A stretch of DNA of 10,798 nucleotides from Acidimicrobiales bacterium (GCA_020631315.1 JAHDHM010000010.1:1-10798), one strand, 5' to 3'. Shown: positions 1-7,461, counted from the stretch's first letter. Numbers and translations are program-made. The notes: generated by a model not told the origin, from the letters alone.

Positions 1-630
1 CACGCCACAACGGACGTCGACGCCGTGCTCGGTGTGGATGTCAGCCATCAGCTGACCCAGCTCGGGGTGCAGCACTCGCTGCAGCGGATGCGGTGCTGCC
101 TCGAGCATCGTGACATCGAGCTCCATGGTCTTCGCCGTGGCAGCGACCTCGGCACCGATGAAGCCGGCACCGATGACCACCACCCGCCCGGTTGCAGCAG
201 CCAGCTCGCCCCGGAGTGCGGCGCAGTCGTCGAGGCCACGCAGCACGTGGACACCGGCGAGATCATCGGCCCCCGGCAGATTCCGACACCGCGCACCCGT
301 GGCGATCATCAGGCCGTCGAACGATTGGTCACCCGCGGACGTGGACACCGTCCGGCCGTCAACGTCGAGGCCCGTCGCCGTGACGCCGAGCTCGACGTCG
401 ATGCGTAGTTCGGCCAGGCGTTCTGCCGTGGCGAGCTGTGACTTCTCGAGCTCCCAGACCCCCGAGAGGATCTTCTTCGACAGCGGTGGGCGGTCGTAAG
501 GGAGGTGCGGCTCGGCGCCGAGCAACGTGATCGCGCCGTCGTAGTCGGCGCGACGAAGTGCCTCGGCCCCGCGGAGGCCGGCGAGCGACGCCCCGACGAT
601 CGTGACCGACGCCGGAGGTTCGAATGTCAT
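1..630 (-). CDS. FAD-dependent ferredoxin reductase, N-terminal 210 residues (3' end beyond window)
   Basis: This is a pyridine nucleotide-disulfide oxidoreductase of the ferredoxin/rubredoxin reductase class, which passes electrons from NAD(P)H through FAD to a small ferredoxin that feeds a P450 or other oxygenase. The ATG at 630-628 opens a frame that stays open to base 1. Visible motifs are the FAD-binding GASLAG (residues 13-18), the family block PYDRPPLSKK after the first Rossmann unit, an ATGAR motif near the middle, and the second nucleotide-binding motif GAGFIG (154-159) for NAD(P)H. Relatives are about 400 residues long, so the end of the NAD domain and the C-terminal domain lie off the left edge. 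The start is 10 bases after the ferredoxin stop and has no clear Shine-Dalgarno, so translational coupling is likely. The class is clear; the redox partner and any oxygenase are not visible. Confidence 0.88.
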   Translation of the reverse strand, partial: MTFEPPASVTIVGASLAGLRGAEALRRADYDGAITLLGAEPHLPYDRPPLSKKILSGVWELEKSQLATAERLAELRIDVELGVTATGLDVDGRTVSTSAGDQSFDGLMIATGARCRNLPGADDLAGVHVLRGLDDCAALRGELAAATGRVVVIGAGFIGAEVAATAKTMELDVTMLEAAPHPLQRVLHPELGQLMADIHTEHGVDVRCGV

Positions 631-634
631 GTCG

Positions 635-649
635 GTCGACTCAGTCGAC
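635..649 (-). other. Hairpin with the ferredoxin stop codon as its loop
   Basis: GTCGAC-TCA-GTCGAC is a perfect inverted repeat with 6-base arms. The 3-base loop (641-643) is exactly the ferredoxin stop codon read on the minus strand. It occupies the place where the ribosome binding site of the downstream reductase would be, and no purine-rich site is seen there. A role in translational coupling or in setting the ferredoxin:reductase ratio is inference. GTCGAC is itself palindromic and common in GC-rich coding DNA, so chance is possible. Confidence 0.4.
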
Positions 650-832
650 GATGGTGATGGCGGCGCGCGGGCAGCGGGCCGCAGCGTCCTCGACGCGAGC
701 GCGGGCGTCTTCACCCGGCGTCTCGTTCAGCACGTAGAGGAAGTCGTCGTCTCGGACCTCGAAGATGTCCGGCGCAGCTTCCATGCAGAGTGCGTTGGAC
801 TCACAGATGTCAAAATCGACCTTGATCTGCAT
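641..832 (-). CDS. Small [3Fe-4S]-type ferredoxin, CxxNxxC...CP variant
   Basis: This is a 63-residue soluble, acidic ferredoxin of the kind that serves actinobacterial cytochrome P450s. From the ATG at 832 the cluster residues are C10 and C16 in CESNALC and C54 in CPRAAI, so one cluster is held by C-x5-C plus a distant C-P. The residue where a fourth cysteine would sit in a [4Fe-4S] protein is Asn (N13), which fits a [3Fe-4S] cluster. An in-frame ATG at 850 exists, but AGGGGAG (847-841) lies 8 bases before the ATG at 832, inside that extension, so 832 is preferred. The gene leads a two-gene unit with the reductase. The specific oxygenase it serves cannot be told from this window. Confidence 0.88.
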   Translation of the reverse strand: MQIKVDFDICESNALCMEAAPDIFEVRDDDFLYVLNETPGEDARARVEDAAARCPRAAITIVD

Positions 833-840
833 CGCCAGAT

Positions 841-847
841 CTCCCCT
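841..847 (-). promoter_or_regulatory. Ribosome binding site deciding the ferredoxin start
   Basis: AGGGGAG on the minus strand lies 8 bases upstream of the ATG at 832. It falls directly after the competing ATG at 850, so it supports the shorter 63-residue protein over the 69-residue reading. Confidence 0.7.
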
Positions 848-864
848 CATGAAGTGGTCCGACC

Positions 865-874
865 ATCGTATTCT
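865..874. promoter_or_regulatory. Overlapping divergent -10 boxes for ferredoxin and ppc
   Basis: The ten bases ATCGTATTCT hold TATTCT on the plus strand (869-874) and TACGAT on the minus strand (870-865). Both fit TAnnnT, and they overlap by two bases. The plus box ends 6 bases before the GTG of ppc, so transcription would start at or very near the start codon, a leaderless arrangement common in actinobacteria. The minus box would give the ferredoxin a leader of about 26 bases that includes its ribosome binding site. No convincing -35 box is seen on either strand. This is inference from position and motif only. Confidence 0.4.
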
Positions 875-880
875 CCTGGC

Positions 881-3598
881 GTGGACGATCGCTCACTCAG
901 GGACGACATCGGCCGAATCGGCCGTCAACTCGGCGCCACCTTGGCGCACCAGGAGGGGGAGGACTTCCTCGACCTGGTCGAACAGATCCGGGCGGTGAGT
1001 CTCGACGTCGCCGACGTCACGACCGACGTCACCGAAGCCGATCTCGAGCAGCGTCTCGAAGCGGTGGACGATGTCGAGGCGATCCTGCTCGTGCGGGCGT
1101 TCACCATGTACTTCCACCTGGCGAACGTGGCCGAGCAGGTCCATCGTGTGCCGGGCCTGCAGGAGCGCACCCTCGACCGTGGGCGTTTCGCCGAGACCGT
1201 GGACCGTCTGGTCGAGCAGGGTGTCGACCCCAAAGCCGTCGGTGCGCTGTTGGAGCGCTCGGACATCCGGCCGGTGTTCACCGCACATCCGACCGAGGCG
1301 AGCCGCCGCTCGATCCTGGACAAGCGTTTCGAGCTGCGCCGTCTGCTGGAGCGTCGCGTCGTCGGCACGTCCCTCGAGGTCGCACGCATCGACCGGCGCA
1401 TCGACGAGATCATCGAGTCGCTCTGGCAGACCGACGAGATCCGCACGGCGAAGCCCACGCCGTTCGACGAGGCCCGGTCGATCCTCTACTACGTCGAGCA
1501 GCTCATGGCCGAAGGCCTGCCCGAGTTCCTCGACGACGTCGCAGCCGCGTTGCGCGAGCACGATGTCGAGGTCGACGTCACCGCTCCCTTCGTGCGGTTC
1601 GGCAGCTGGGTCGGCGGCGACCGTGACGGCAACCCGTTCGTCACCCCCGACACGACCGAACAGGTCGCCGAGATGCATCGCGTGCGGGCGCTGCGCGTGC
1701 TCGTCGCCGAGCTCGAAGAACTGAGTGCCGAGCTCTCGATCGCCCAGCGGATCCGTCCGGCTTCCGACGACATGCTCGTCCGTCTCGGCGAGTATCGCGA
1801 GCAGTTCCCGGCTGTGTTCGGCGCGTTCAGCGACGTCATCCAGGGCGAGCCCTACCGGATGCTCATCACGGTCATGCATCACCGCCTTGAACTCACTCGT
1901 GATCAGCCGAAGTCCGAGCGGGCCTATCGTTCGGCAGCCGAACTCGACGCCGATCTCGCGATCGTCCATCGATCCCTCATCGAGACGAACGCCGAGCGCA
2001 TCGCCCACGGACGCGTCAGCCGAGTGCGTCGACTCGTCGCCATCATCGGTTTCCACCTCGCCACCCTCGACGTCCGTCAGCACGCCGACGTCCACCACGA
2101 GACGCTGTCGGGCATGTTCGCCGACGTCGACATCGCCTACGGCGACGATCCGCTGCAGCGCCAGCGCGTGCTCGAAGCAGAGCTCGCCGGTCGGCGCCCC
2201 ATCAGCCCGGCCAGCGCCGCCGAACCAGAGCAGGCGCTCGCCCTGTTCCACACCATCCGCAAGCTCATGGACGGCCTCGGCGACCAGGTCATCGAGAGCT
2301 ACATCATCTCGATGACGCGCGGCGTCGACGACATCCTCGCCCCGGCCGTGCTGGCCAAGGAAGCGGGCCTCATCGACGTGCCCCGTGGCGTGGCCCGGCT
2401 CGGCTTCGTGCCGTTGTTCGAGACCATCGGCGATCTCCGCTCCATCGGCGACACGATGGAGGCGCTCTTCTCCTGTTCGGCCTACCGGGAGCTGTTGCGT
2501 CTGCGCGGCGACCAACAGGAGGTCATGGTCGGGTACTCCGACTCCAACAAGGACGGCGGCATCGCCACGTCGCAGTGGGAGATCCACCGAGCACTGCGCG
2601 CCCTGCGCGACGTCAGCAACCGCCACGGCGTGCAGCTCACGGTCTTCCACGGTCGTGGCGGCACCATCGGCCGCGGCGGCGGCCCGACCGCAGCGTCGAT
2701 CCTGTCGCAGCCCTCGGGCGTGCTCGACGGTCGCGTGAAGACCACCGAGCAAGGCGAGGTCATCGCCGACAAGTACGGCCAGCCGCAGCTCGCCCAGCGA
2801 AACCTCGACCTCGCCGTGTCGGCCGTGGTCGAAGCCTCGTTGTCGCATCGCGAATCCCGCATCGGCAACGAACTGCGCGACCGCTGGTCCGGTGTCATGG
2901 ACGAGGTGTCGGGCGCGGCGTACGCCAAGTACCGCTCGCTCATCGAGGACCCGAGCCTGGTGCCGTACTTCCTCTCGTCGACCCCGGTCGAAGAGCTGGG
3001 TGCGCTCAACATCGGGTCACGCCCGTCGCGTCGCAAGGGCGCCACGGCGGGCATCGAGGACCTGCGGGCGATCCCGTGGGTGTTCGGCTGGACCCAGTCC
3101 CGTCAGATCCTGCCCGGCTGGTTCGGCGTGGGCAGCGGCCTGAAGTCCGTGGTCGACGCCGGTGATCTCGCCGAGCTGCGGACCATGTACCAGGACTGGC
3201 CGTTCTTCCGCACGTTCCTGTCGAACGTCGAGATGACGCTCGTGAAGACCGATCTGGCCATCTCGAAGCGTTACGTCGAGCGACTGGTCGACGAGCAACA
3301 CCGTCATCTCTACGACGTGATCTGCGACGAACACGCCCGCACGATCGACATGGTCACGACCGTCACCGAGCAGGCGCTGCTCGACGATCTGCCGGTCCTG
3401 CGCCGCACCCTGCAGGTACGCGACGCCTACCTGGCGCCGCTCAACATGCTGCAGCTCCACCTGCTCGATCGTCGGCGCACGGCAGCCGAAGCCGGTGAGC
3501 CGACCACCCAGGCTGAGATCGACTCGGCGCGCCGCATCGAGCGTGCACTGCTGCTCTCGGTCAACGGCGTCGCCGCCGGCCTCCGCAACACGGGTTAG
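881..3598 (+). CDS. ppc: Phosphoenolpyruvate carboxylase
   Basis: This cytosolic enzyme carboxylates PEP with bicarbonate to oxaloacetate and phosphate, refilling the TCA cycle. The 905-residue protein matches family length (E. coli 883). Motifs in order are FTAHPTEA with catalytic H136, GSWVGGDRDGNP, GYSDSNKDGG (551-560) and the mobile glycine-rich loop FHGRGGTIGRGGGP (from 589, with R592). The C-terminus is AAGLRNTG. Residues aligned with the E. coli L-aspartate inhibitor site are kept (R592, K789, R847, N903), so feedback inhibition by aspartate is expected. The frame is open back to 602, but that stretch overlaps the ferredoxin and reductase genes on the other strand. GTG at 881 puts the conserved Leu-Arg at residues 6-7, as in E. 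coli (8-9). No Shine-Dalgarno precedes it, so initiation may be leaderless. GTG at 854 is a less likely alternative. Confidence 0.96.
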   Translation: MDDRSLRDDIGRIGRQLGATLAHQEGEDFLDLVEQIRAVSLDVADVTTDVTEADLEQRLEAVDDVEAILLVRAFTMYFHLANVAEQVHRVPGLQERTLDRGRFAETVDRLVEQGVDPKAVGALLERSDIRPVFTAHPTEASRRSILDKRFELRRLLERRVVGTSLEVARIDRRIDEIIESLWQTDEIRTAKPTPFDEARSILYYVEQLMAEGLPEFLDDVAAALREHDVEVDVTAPFVRFGSWVGGDRDGNPFVTPDTTEQVAEMHRVRALRVLVAELEELSAELSIAQRIRPASDDMLVRLGEYREQFPAVFGAFSDVIQGEPYRMLITVMHHRLELTRDQPKSERAYRSAAELDADLAIVHRSLIETNAERIAHGRVSRVRRLVAIIGFHLATLDVRQHADVHHETLSGMFADVDIAYGDDPLQRQRVLEAELAGRRPISPASAAEPEQALALFHTIRKLMDGLGDQVIESYIISMTRGVDDILAPAVLAKEAGLIDVPRGVARLGFVPLFETIGDLRSIGDTMEALFSCSAYRELLRLRGDQQEVMVGYSDSNKDGGIATSQWEIHRALRALRDVSNRHGVQLTVFHGRGGTIGRGGGPTAASILSQPSGVLDGRVKTTEQGEVIADKYGQPQLAQRNLDLAVSAVVEASLSHRESRIGNELRDRWSGVMDEVSGAAYAKYRSLIEDPSLVPYFLSSTPVEELGALNIGSRPSRRKGATAGIEDLRAIPWVFGWTQSRQILPGWFGVGSGLKSVVDAGDLAELRTMYQDWPFFRTFLSNVEMTLVKTDLAISKRYVERLVDEQHRHLYDVICDEHARTIDMVTTVTEQALLDDLPVLRRTLQVRDAYLAPLNMLQLHLLDRRRTAAEAGEPTTQAEIDSARRIERALLLSVNGVAAGLRNTG

Positions 3599-4782
3599 AG
3601 ATCGTCGGAGAGCAGTCGGGCGTACCAGCCGGTCGCTGCGGCGAGCACGGCCAGCACGCAATAGAACGCCCAGAACGGCGCGACCGACAACACGACGGCC
3701 GCGAGGAGCGGCGCGGCGAGTGCCGAAGTGTCGCGCCACGTCGAGAACACCGCCGTCATCTCGACGCGGTCGCTCGGATCGACCACTCGCATGAACGGGA
3801 GATTGCCCAGAACGTCGAGTGTGGATCCAGCGAACGCTCCGACGGCCCAGGCGATGAGACCGGCCGGCGTGGGTTCTCGCAACACCGCCAGGACCAGCAT
3901 CGCCGCAGTTAGCGCCCAGAAGGCCGACTGGATGGTCCGGCGAGTACCGAACCGCTCTGCGACATCGACGATCAACGGTGCAGCGAACAGCAGTGTCGCC
4001 ACCAGCGAAAGGAAGACGCCGCTGGCCCACGTCGGCAGCCCGGCCTCCACCACGTAGATCGAGCCGTACACGAAGATGGCCACCCAGAACATGGCCCTCA
4101 CCAGGGTGATGCAGTAGGCGATGCGCAGCGGTCGCTGACGGAAGAACCTGGGGACTGCGACGAGCGGGTTGGGTGGTGGTGCCGTGGGCGCGACCAGAAC
4201 CGGGTTGCTGCCGAGCCGCAACGCCCAGAAGTAGCCCAGTGCAGCCGCAGCGACGAGCGCAGAGACCAGGAACGGGAGACGGCTGTCCAGACGATCGGCG
4301 AGGAACGCGCCGCCCGCAGGACCGAGCAACCAGGCTGCACCGGCATACACCAAGCGTCGGGACTCGGATCGGCGCAGGTCCGACGTGTCGACGGACTCCA
4401 TGATGTACAGGCTGAGCGTGACCGAGAAGATCGATGCCGCCGCCGCGAGCAAGGCGATGCCGACGGCAAACACGACTCCGTCGGCGTAGGCGAAGACCAC
4501 CGATGAACCGATCAAGGCCAGGAGCCCTGCGGTCGTCACCCATCGTCGCAACACGAACCTCTCGGCGACGGCCGTGTTCAGCGTCACGGCAAGCGCCATG
4601 GCCGCGCCGAGCGTGTACACCCATGAGACGGTCGCCTTGTCGTCGAGCGCCTCGAGCGCAGCCAACGGCACGACGGCGGACAGCAGGGCGCGAGCCACAG
4701 CCTCCAGGAACCCGAGGCGCGCCAAGGAAGTCGCACCCTTGAAGTCGAGGTACCAGAGCGGCTGGTTCCGACGAGGAAACAC
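3595..4782 (-). CDS. Major facilitator superfamily transporter, substrate unknown
   Basis: This is a 395-residue integral membrane protein with about 12 hydrophobic segments, roughly at residues 22-44, 53-74, 83-100, 103-128, 145-163, 168-190, 219-245, 252-274, 284-301, 306-329, 351-369 and 370-389. A longer proline-rich central loop (about 191-218) divides the two six-helix halves, as in MFS carriers. AERFGTRR (275-282) is the charged loop motif expected between helices 8 and 9. The equivalent loop in the first half (AERFVLRR, 73-80) is degenerate. The start is GTG at 4782, with a modest TGAGG 6 bases upstream. The stop TAA (3597-3595) overlaps the ppc stop TAG (3596-3598). The gene follows the oxidoreductase after 88 bases and may belong to the catabolic operon or have its own promoter. 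Substrate and direction of transport cannot be read from the sequence. Confidence 0.8.
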   Translation of the reverse strand: MFPRRNQPLWYLDFKGATSLARLGFLEAVARALLSAVVPLAALEALDDKATVSWVYTLGAAMALAVTLNTAVAERFVLRRWVTTAGLLALIGSSVVFAYADGVVFAVGIALLAAAASIFSVTLSLYIMESVDTSDLRRSESRRLVYAGAAWLLGPAGGAFLADRLDSRLPFLVSALVAAAALGYFWALRLGSNPVLVAPTAPPPNPLVAVPRFFRQRPLRIAYCITLVRAMFWVAIFVYGSIYVVEAGLPTWASGVFLSLVATLLFAAPLIVDVAERFGTRRTIQSAFWALTAAMLVLAVLREPTPAGLIAWAVGAFAGSTLDVLGNLPFMRVVDPSDRVEMTAVFSTWRDTSALAAPLLAAVVLSVAPFWAFYCVLAVLAAATGWYARLLSDDL

Positions 4783-4870
4783 GGCGCCTCACACGGCGTG
4801 AGCAGCGCTGGGCGTGCGCTGAATCAGCGCAATGTACTTCGAAGCCCGGTGCCGTGACCGCTGATCTGGA
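4783..4870. promoter_or_regulatory. Spacer upstream of the MFS gene with a -10-like box and palindromes
   Basis: On the minus strand TACATT (4836-4831) is a good -10-like box. It is followed immediately by the perfect palindrome GCGCTG-AAT-CAGCGC (4816-4830), which would cover the start of transcription of the MFS gene. CTCAC-N5-GTGAG (4788-4802) lies nearer the gene and includes its ribosome binding region. No good -35 box is visible. The palindrome could instead be an mRNA hairpin ending the oxidoreductase transcript, but no T-run follows it. Function is inference. Confidence 0.35.
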
Positions 4871-4874
4871 TCAG
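4861..4874 (-). repeat. Inverted repeat over the oxidoreductase stop codon
   Basis: CTGATC-TG-GATCAG is a perfect inverted repeat with 6-base arms. It contains the TGA stop of the Gfo/Idh/MocA gene (4873-4871). It may be a small 3' mRNA hairpin. There is no T-run after it on the minus strand, so it is not a convincing intrinsic terminator. Confidence 0.35.
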
Positions 4875-5959
4875 GGGGTGACGTCGATGAGCTGGCCGCG
4901 CCAGCGGATCGACTTCAGCGCGGCCTCGACCAGCACCTGGCTGCGGGCGCCGTCGGTGAGGTCCGGCTTCACCAGCCGGCCCTCGGCGATGGCGGTCACC
5001 CACTCGCGGGTCATGGCCTCGGTGCTGCGGAACACGTCGCGATAGGTGTCGTGGACGTTGCCCATGCGGACGTGGTCGTCGACGACGAGCGGGAGCTCGC
5101 GCCCGGGAGGAGCCTCACCATCGGGCACGAACGTGACCTGCTGCGTGGCGTCCCAGTCGTTGTAGGCGTTCAGCCGGCCGCCGGTTCCGTGCACGTCGAG
5201 GTCGTGGATCTGGCCCATCGGAGTGCCGGCCCACGACATCGCACACACCTGCAGCGCGCCCAGCGAACCGTTCGCGAATCGGCAGTTGAGCCACGCCGTG
5301 TCCTCGGCGTCGAGCGTCGGACGATCCGGTTCGCGTCGAACCGCGGCGAGGGCGCTCAGCTCGACGATCGGGCCGTTCAACCACTCGGCCAGATGCAGTG
5401 CATGCGGTCCGAGGTCGGCGATGATCCCGGCGCCCGGCACGTTCGGGTCGAACCGCCACGCCGGTGTGAGGTCGCGGCCGAACTGCCCCAAGTAGCGGAA
5501 CGTCAGGTGGTGCACATCGCCGACGAGGCCGTCGTCGATGGCCTGTTTGGCGGTGACGAACGTGGGCATCCAACGGTAGGTGAACGGCACCATCGTGGCC
5601 ACGGTCGCCGCGGCTCCACGTTCGCCGAGCGAGGCTGCCTCGTCGGGAGCGGTGGCGATCGGCTTCTCACACAGCACCGGCATGCCACGGTCGAGTGCCG
5701 CATTCGTGACCGGTGCGTGCGTGTCGTTCGTCGCTGCGACGATCACCGCGTCGACCTCACCCGAGTCGAGCATCTCGGCCCAGTCGGTGAACACGTGCGG
5801 GACCGACCACGTGTCGGCCAGGTTCTGTGCCGCCTCACGGCGACGACCGCACAACGCCGTGACGGTCCCGACCGGATGGTCGGCCAGCGCAGGCAGATAC
5901 ATGGAGTCAGCCCACCACGAGGTACCGACGATGCCCACCCTGACGAGACGTTGCGACAC
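4871..5959 (-). CDS. Gfo/Idh/MocA-family NAD(P)-dependent oxidoreductase (inositol dehydrogenase-like)
   Basis: This family contains dehydrogenases of sugars and cyclitols, such as inositol 2-dehydrogenase IolG and MocA. The 362-residue protein has an N-terminal Rossmann fold (VGIVGTSWW, residues 8-16), the hallmark CEKPIA with E98-K99-P100, and DLGPHALH (182-189), whose first histidine (H186) is the usual catalytic position. The third glycine of the dinucleotide motif is Ser14. GTG at 5959 is chosen because it puts the Rossmann strand at the usual distance from the N-terminus. The frame is open upstream to 6181, but that part overlaps the dehydrogenase coding region. The start is 4 bases after the dehydrogenase stop with no Shine-Dalgarno, which points to translational coupling. 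Neighbours related to IolA and IolE favour a cyclitol or sugar substrate. The exact substrate is not determined. Confidence 0.88.
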   Translation of the reverse strand: MSQRLVRVGIVGTSWWADSMYLPALADHPVGTVTALCGRRREAAQNLADTWSVPHVFTDWAEMLDSGEVDAVIVAATNDTHAPVTNAALDRGMPVLCEKPIATAPDEAASLGERGAAATVATMVPFTYRWMPTFVTAKQAIDDGLVGDVHHLTFRYLGQFGRDLTPAWRFDPNVPGAGIIADLGPHALHLAEWLNGPIVELSALAAVRREPDRPTLDAEDTAWLNCRFANGSLGALQVCAMSWAGTPMGQIHDLDVHGTGGRLNAYNDWDATQQVTFVPDGEAPPGRELPLVVDDHVRMGNVHDTYRDVFRSTEAMTREWVTAIAEGRLVKPDLTDGARSQVLVEAALKSIRWRGQLIDVTP

Positions 5960-5963
5960 AGCG

Positions 5964-7461
5964 CTAGCCGTTGGTGGGGAAGCCGAGGTCGACGCGGGAC
6001 TGCTCGTGCGGATCGGGCCAGCGCTCGGTGACGGCCTTGAGGCGGGTGTAGAAGCGCACACCCTCGGGGCCGTAGATGTGATGGTCGCCGAAGATCGAGT
6101 CGCCCCAACCGCCGAACGAGTGGAAGGCCATCGGTACGGGGATCGGCACGTTGACGCCGACCATGCCGACCTCGCAGTCACGCTGATAGGCCCGGGCGGC
6201 GCCGCCGTCCTTGGTGAAGATGGCGGTGCCGTTGCCGAACGGGTTGGAGTTCACCAGCTCGAGTGCGTCGTCGTAGGTGTCGCAACGCACGACCACCAGC
6301 ACCGGTCCGAAGATCTCGTCGGTGTAGATCGTCATGTCGGTGGTGACGTGATCGAACAGCGTCGCGCCGAGCCAGATCGGCGTGGTGCTCGACGGTGAAG
6401 CCGCGGCCGTCTCGCACGAGCGTCGCTCCGGCGGCCTCGCCGGCGTCGATGTAGGAGGCGACGCGGTCCCGATGGGCCTCGGTGACGAGGGCGCCCATGT
6501 CCATCGGTTCCTCCGACAGGCCTGGGCCGATCGCGAGCTTGTCGATGCGGGTCGCGATGGCATCGACCAGCGGGTCGGCGATGTCGCCGACCGCTGCCAA
6601 CACGGAGATGGCCATGCAGCGTTCGCCGGCCGAGCCGTAGGCGGCGCTGACCGCAGCGTCGGCGGTCTGGTCGACGTCGGCGTCGGGGAGCACGACCATG
6701 TGGTTCTTCGCGCCGCCGAGTGCCTGCACCCGCTTGCCGTGCTCGGTCGCGCTGCGCTGGACGTGCTGGGCGATGGGGGTGGAGCCGACGAAGCTGACGG
6801 CGTCGACGTCGGGGTGCTCGAGGAGGTGGTTCACCGCGACGGCGTCGCCCTGGATCACGTTGAACACACCGTCGGGCAGACCGGCTTCGGTGAACAGCTC
6901 GGCCATGCGGATGGACACGGTCGGGTCCTTCTCCGACGGCTTGAGCACGAAGGTGTTGCCGCACGCGATGGCCATCGGGAACATCCACATCGGGACCATG
7001 ACGGGGAAGTTGAACGGGGTGATGCCGGCCACGACACCGACGGGCTGGCGCACGGTGAAGGCGTCGACACCGGTCGCCACGTTCTCGGTGCGGTCGCCCT
7101 TCAACATCTCGCCGATGCCGCAGGCGAACTCGACGACCTCGAGGCCGCGGGCCACTTCGCCGAGCGCGTCGGCTCGCACCTTGCCGTGTTCGGCGCTGAT
7201 CATCTCGGCGAGCTCGAGGCGATGGGCGTCGACGAGTTGGCGGAAGGCGAACATGATCGCCGTGCGGCGCGCCATGGGCGCGTCTCGCCACGAGCCGAAG
7301 GCGGCCTTGGCCGACGCGACGGCGACATCGACGTCGGCGGTCTCGGCGAGCAGCAGCTCGCCGGTGACCTCGCCGGTCGCCGGGTTCGTGACGGGCGAGG
7401 TGCGGGTGGAAGCCAGTGAGGTGGCGGCGCCGTCGATCCAGTGGGGGATGGTGGTGGGCAT
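5964..7461 (-). pseudogene. mmsA: Methylmalonate-semialdehyde dehydrogenase (CoA-acylating), frameshifted
   Basis: MmsA/IolA enzymes oxidise malonate or methylmalonate semialdehyde to acetyl- or propionyl-CoA, the last step of inositol or valine breakdown. From the ATG at 7461, frame 1 gives the cofactor half with TPFNFPVMVPMWMFP (N151), QALGGAKNH and the nucleophile GERCMA (C282). Around 6378 homology jumps by one base: frame 1 runs on to a stop at 6178 (427 residues, the last 67 unrelated), while the family sequence [27 protein letters not shown] and the C-terminus continue in another frame to the stop at 5964. Rejoined, the protein would be about 498 residues, the normal family length, with no other lesion. 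Compared with family sequences recalled from memory, a few bases (perhaps 2 or 5) seem lost between VEHHA and IWLG. It may be a true recent mutation or an assembly error. The gene lies 48 bases after the lacI stop and 4 bases before the oxidoreductase start. Confidence 0.88.
6372..6390 (-). other. Frameshift site in mmsA
   Basis: Minus-strand codons GAG CAC CAC GCC (6390-6379) belong to frame 1. The family motif resumes as ATC TGG (6377-6372) in a frame one base further on, leaving base 6378 unread. No homopolymer run, slippery heptamer or adjacent stop codon is present, so neither a typical homopolymer sequencing error nor a known programmed frameshift signal explains it. Confidence 0.8.

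Noticed and set aside
833..850. Ferredoxin start at the ATG at 850
   Set aside because: The good ribosome binding site AGGGGAG lies inside this extension and points to the ATG at 832.
602..880. A longer N-terminus for ppc starting at the GTG at 602
   Set aside because: The extra 93 codons overlap the ferredoxin gene and the start of the reductase on the other strand and show no family homology. Homology begins just after GTG 881.
893..2848. A 651-codon open frame antisense to ppc
   Set aside because: It mirrors ppc codons in GC-rich DNA. Its composition is His/Asp/Val-rich with no recognisable motif, while ppc on the other strand is fully supported.
3017..4792. A 591-codon minus-strand frame spanning the MFS gene and the ppc 3' end
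   Set aside because: It is a shadow frame of the MFS gene and antisense to ppc. It is Arg-rich, lacks coherent membrane segments and has no family motif.
4861..4874. Intrinsic terminator after the oxidoreductase gene
   Set aside because: The hairpin arms are only 6 bases and no T-run follows on the minus strand, so it is listed only as an inverted repeat.
5051..6031. A 326-codon plus-strand frame antisense to the oxidoreductase
   Set aside because: It is a shadow of the Gfo/Idh/MocA gene with Arg/Val/His-rich composition and no recognisable domain.
5960..6181. An N-terminal extension of the Gfo/Idh/MocA protein to 6181
   Set aside because: The stretch is out-of-frame mmsA coding sequence rich in Ser and Arg. 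The Rossmann fold begins right after GTG 5959.
6372..6390. Programmed ribosomal frameshift in mmsA
   Set aside because: There is no slippery heptamer and no adjacent stop or rare codon, and this family is not known to use recoding.
6382..7419. A 345-codon plus-strand frame antisense to mmsA
   Set aside because: It is a shadow frame of mmsA, Gly/Asp/His-rich, with no motif. The mmsA family match on the minus strand is unmistakable.
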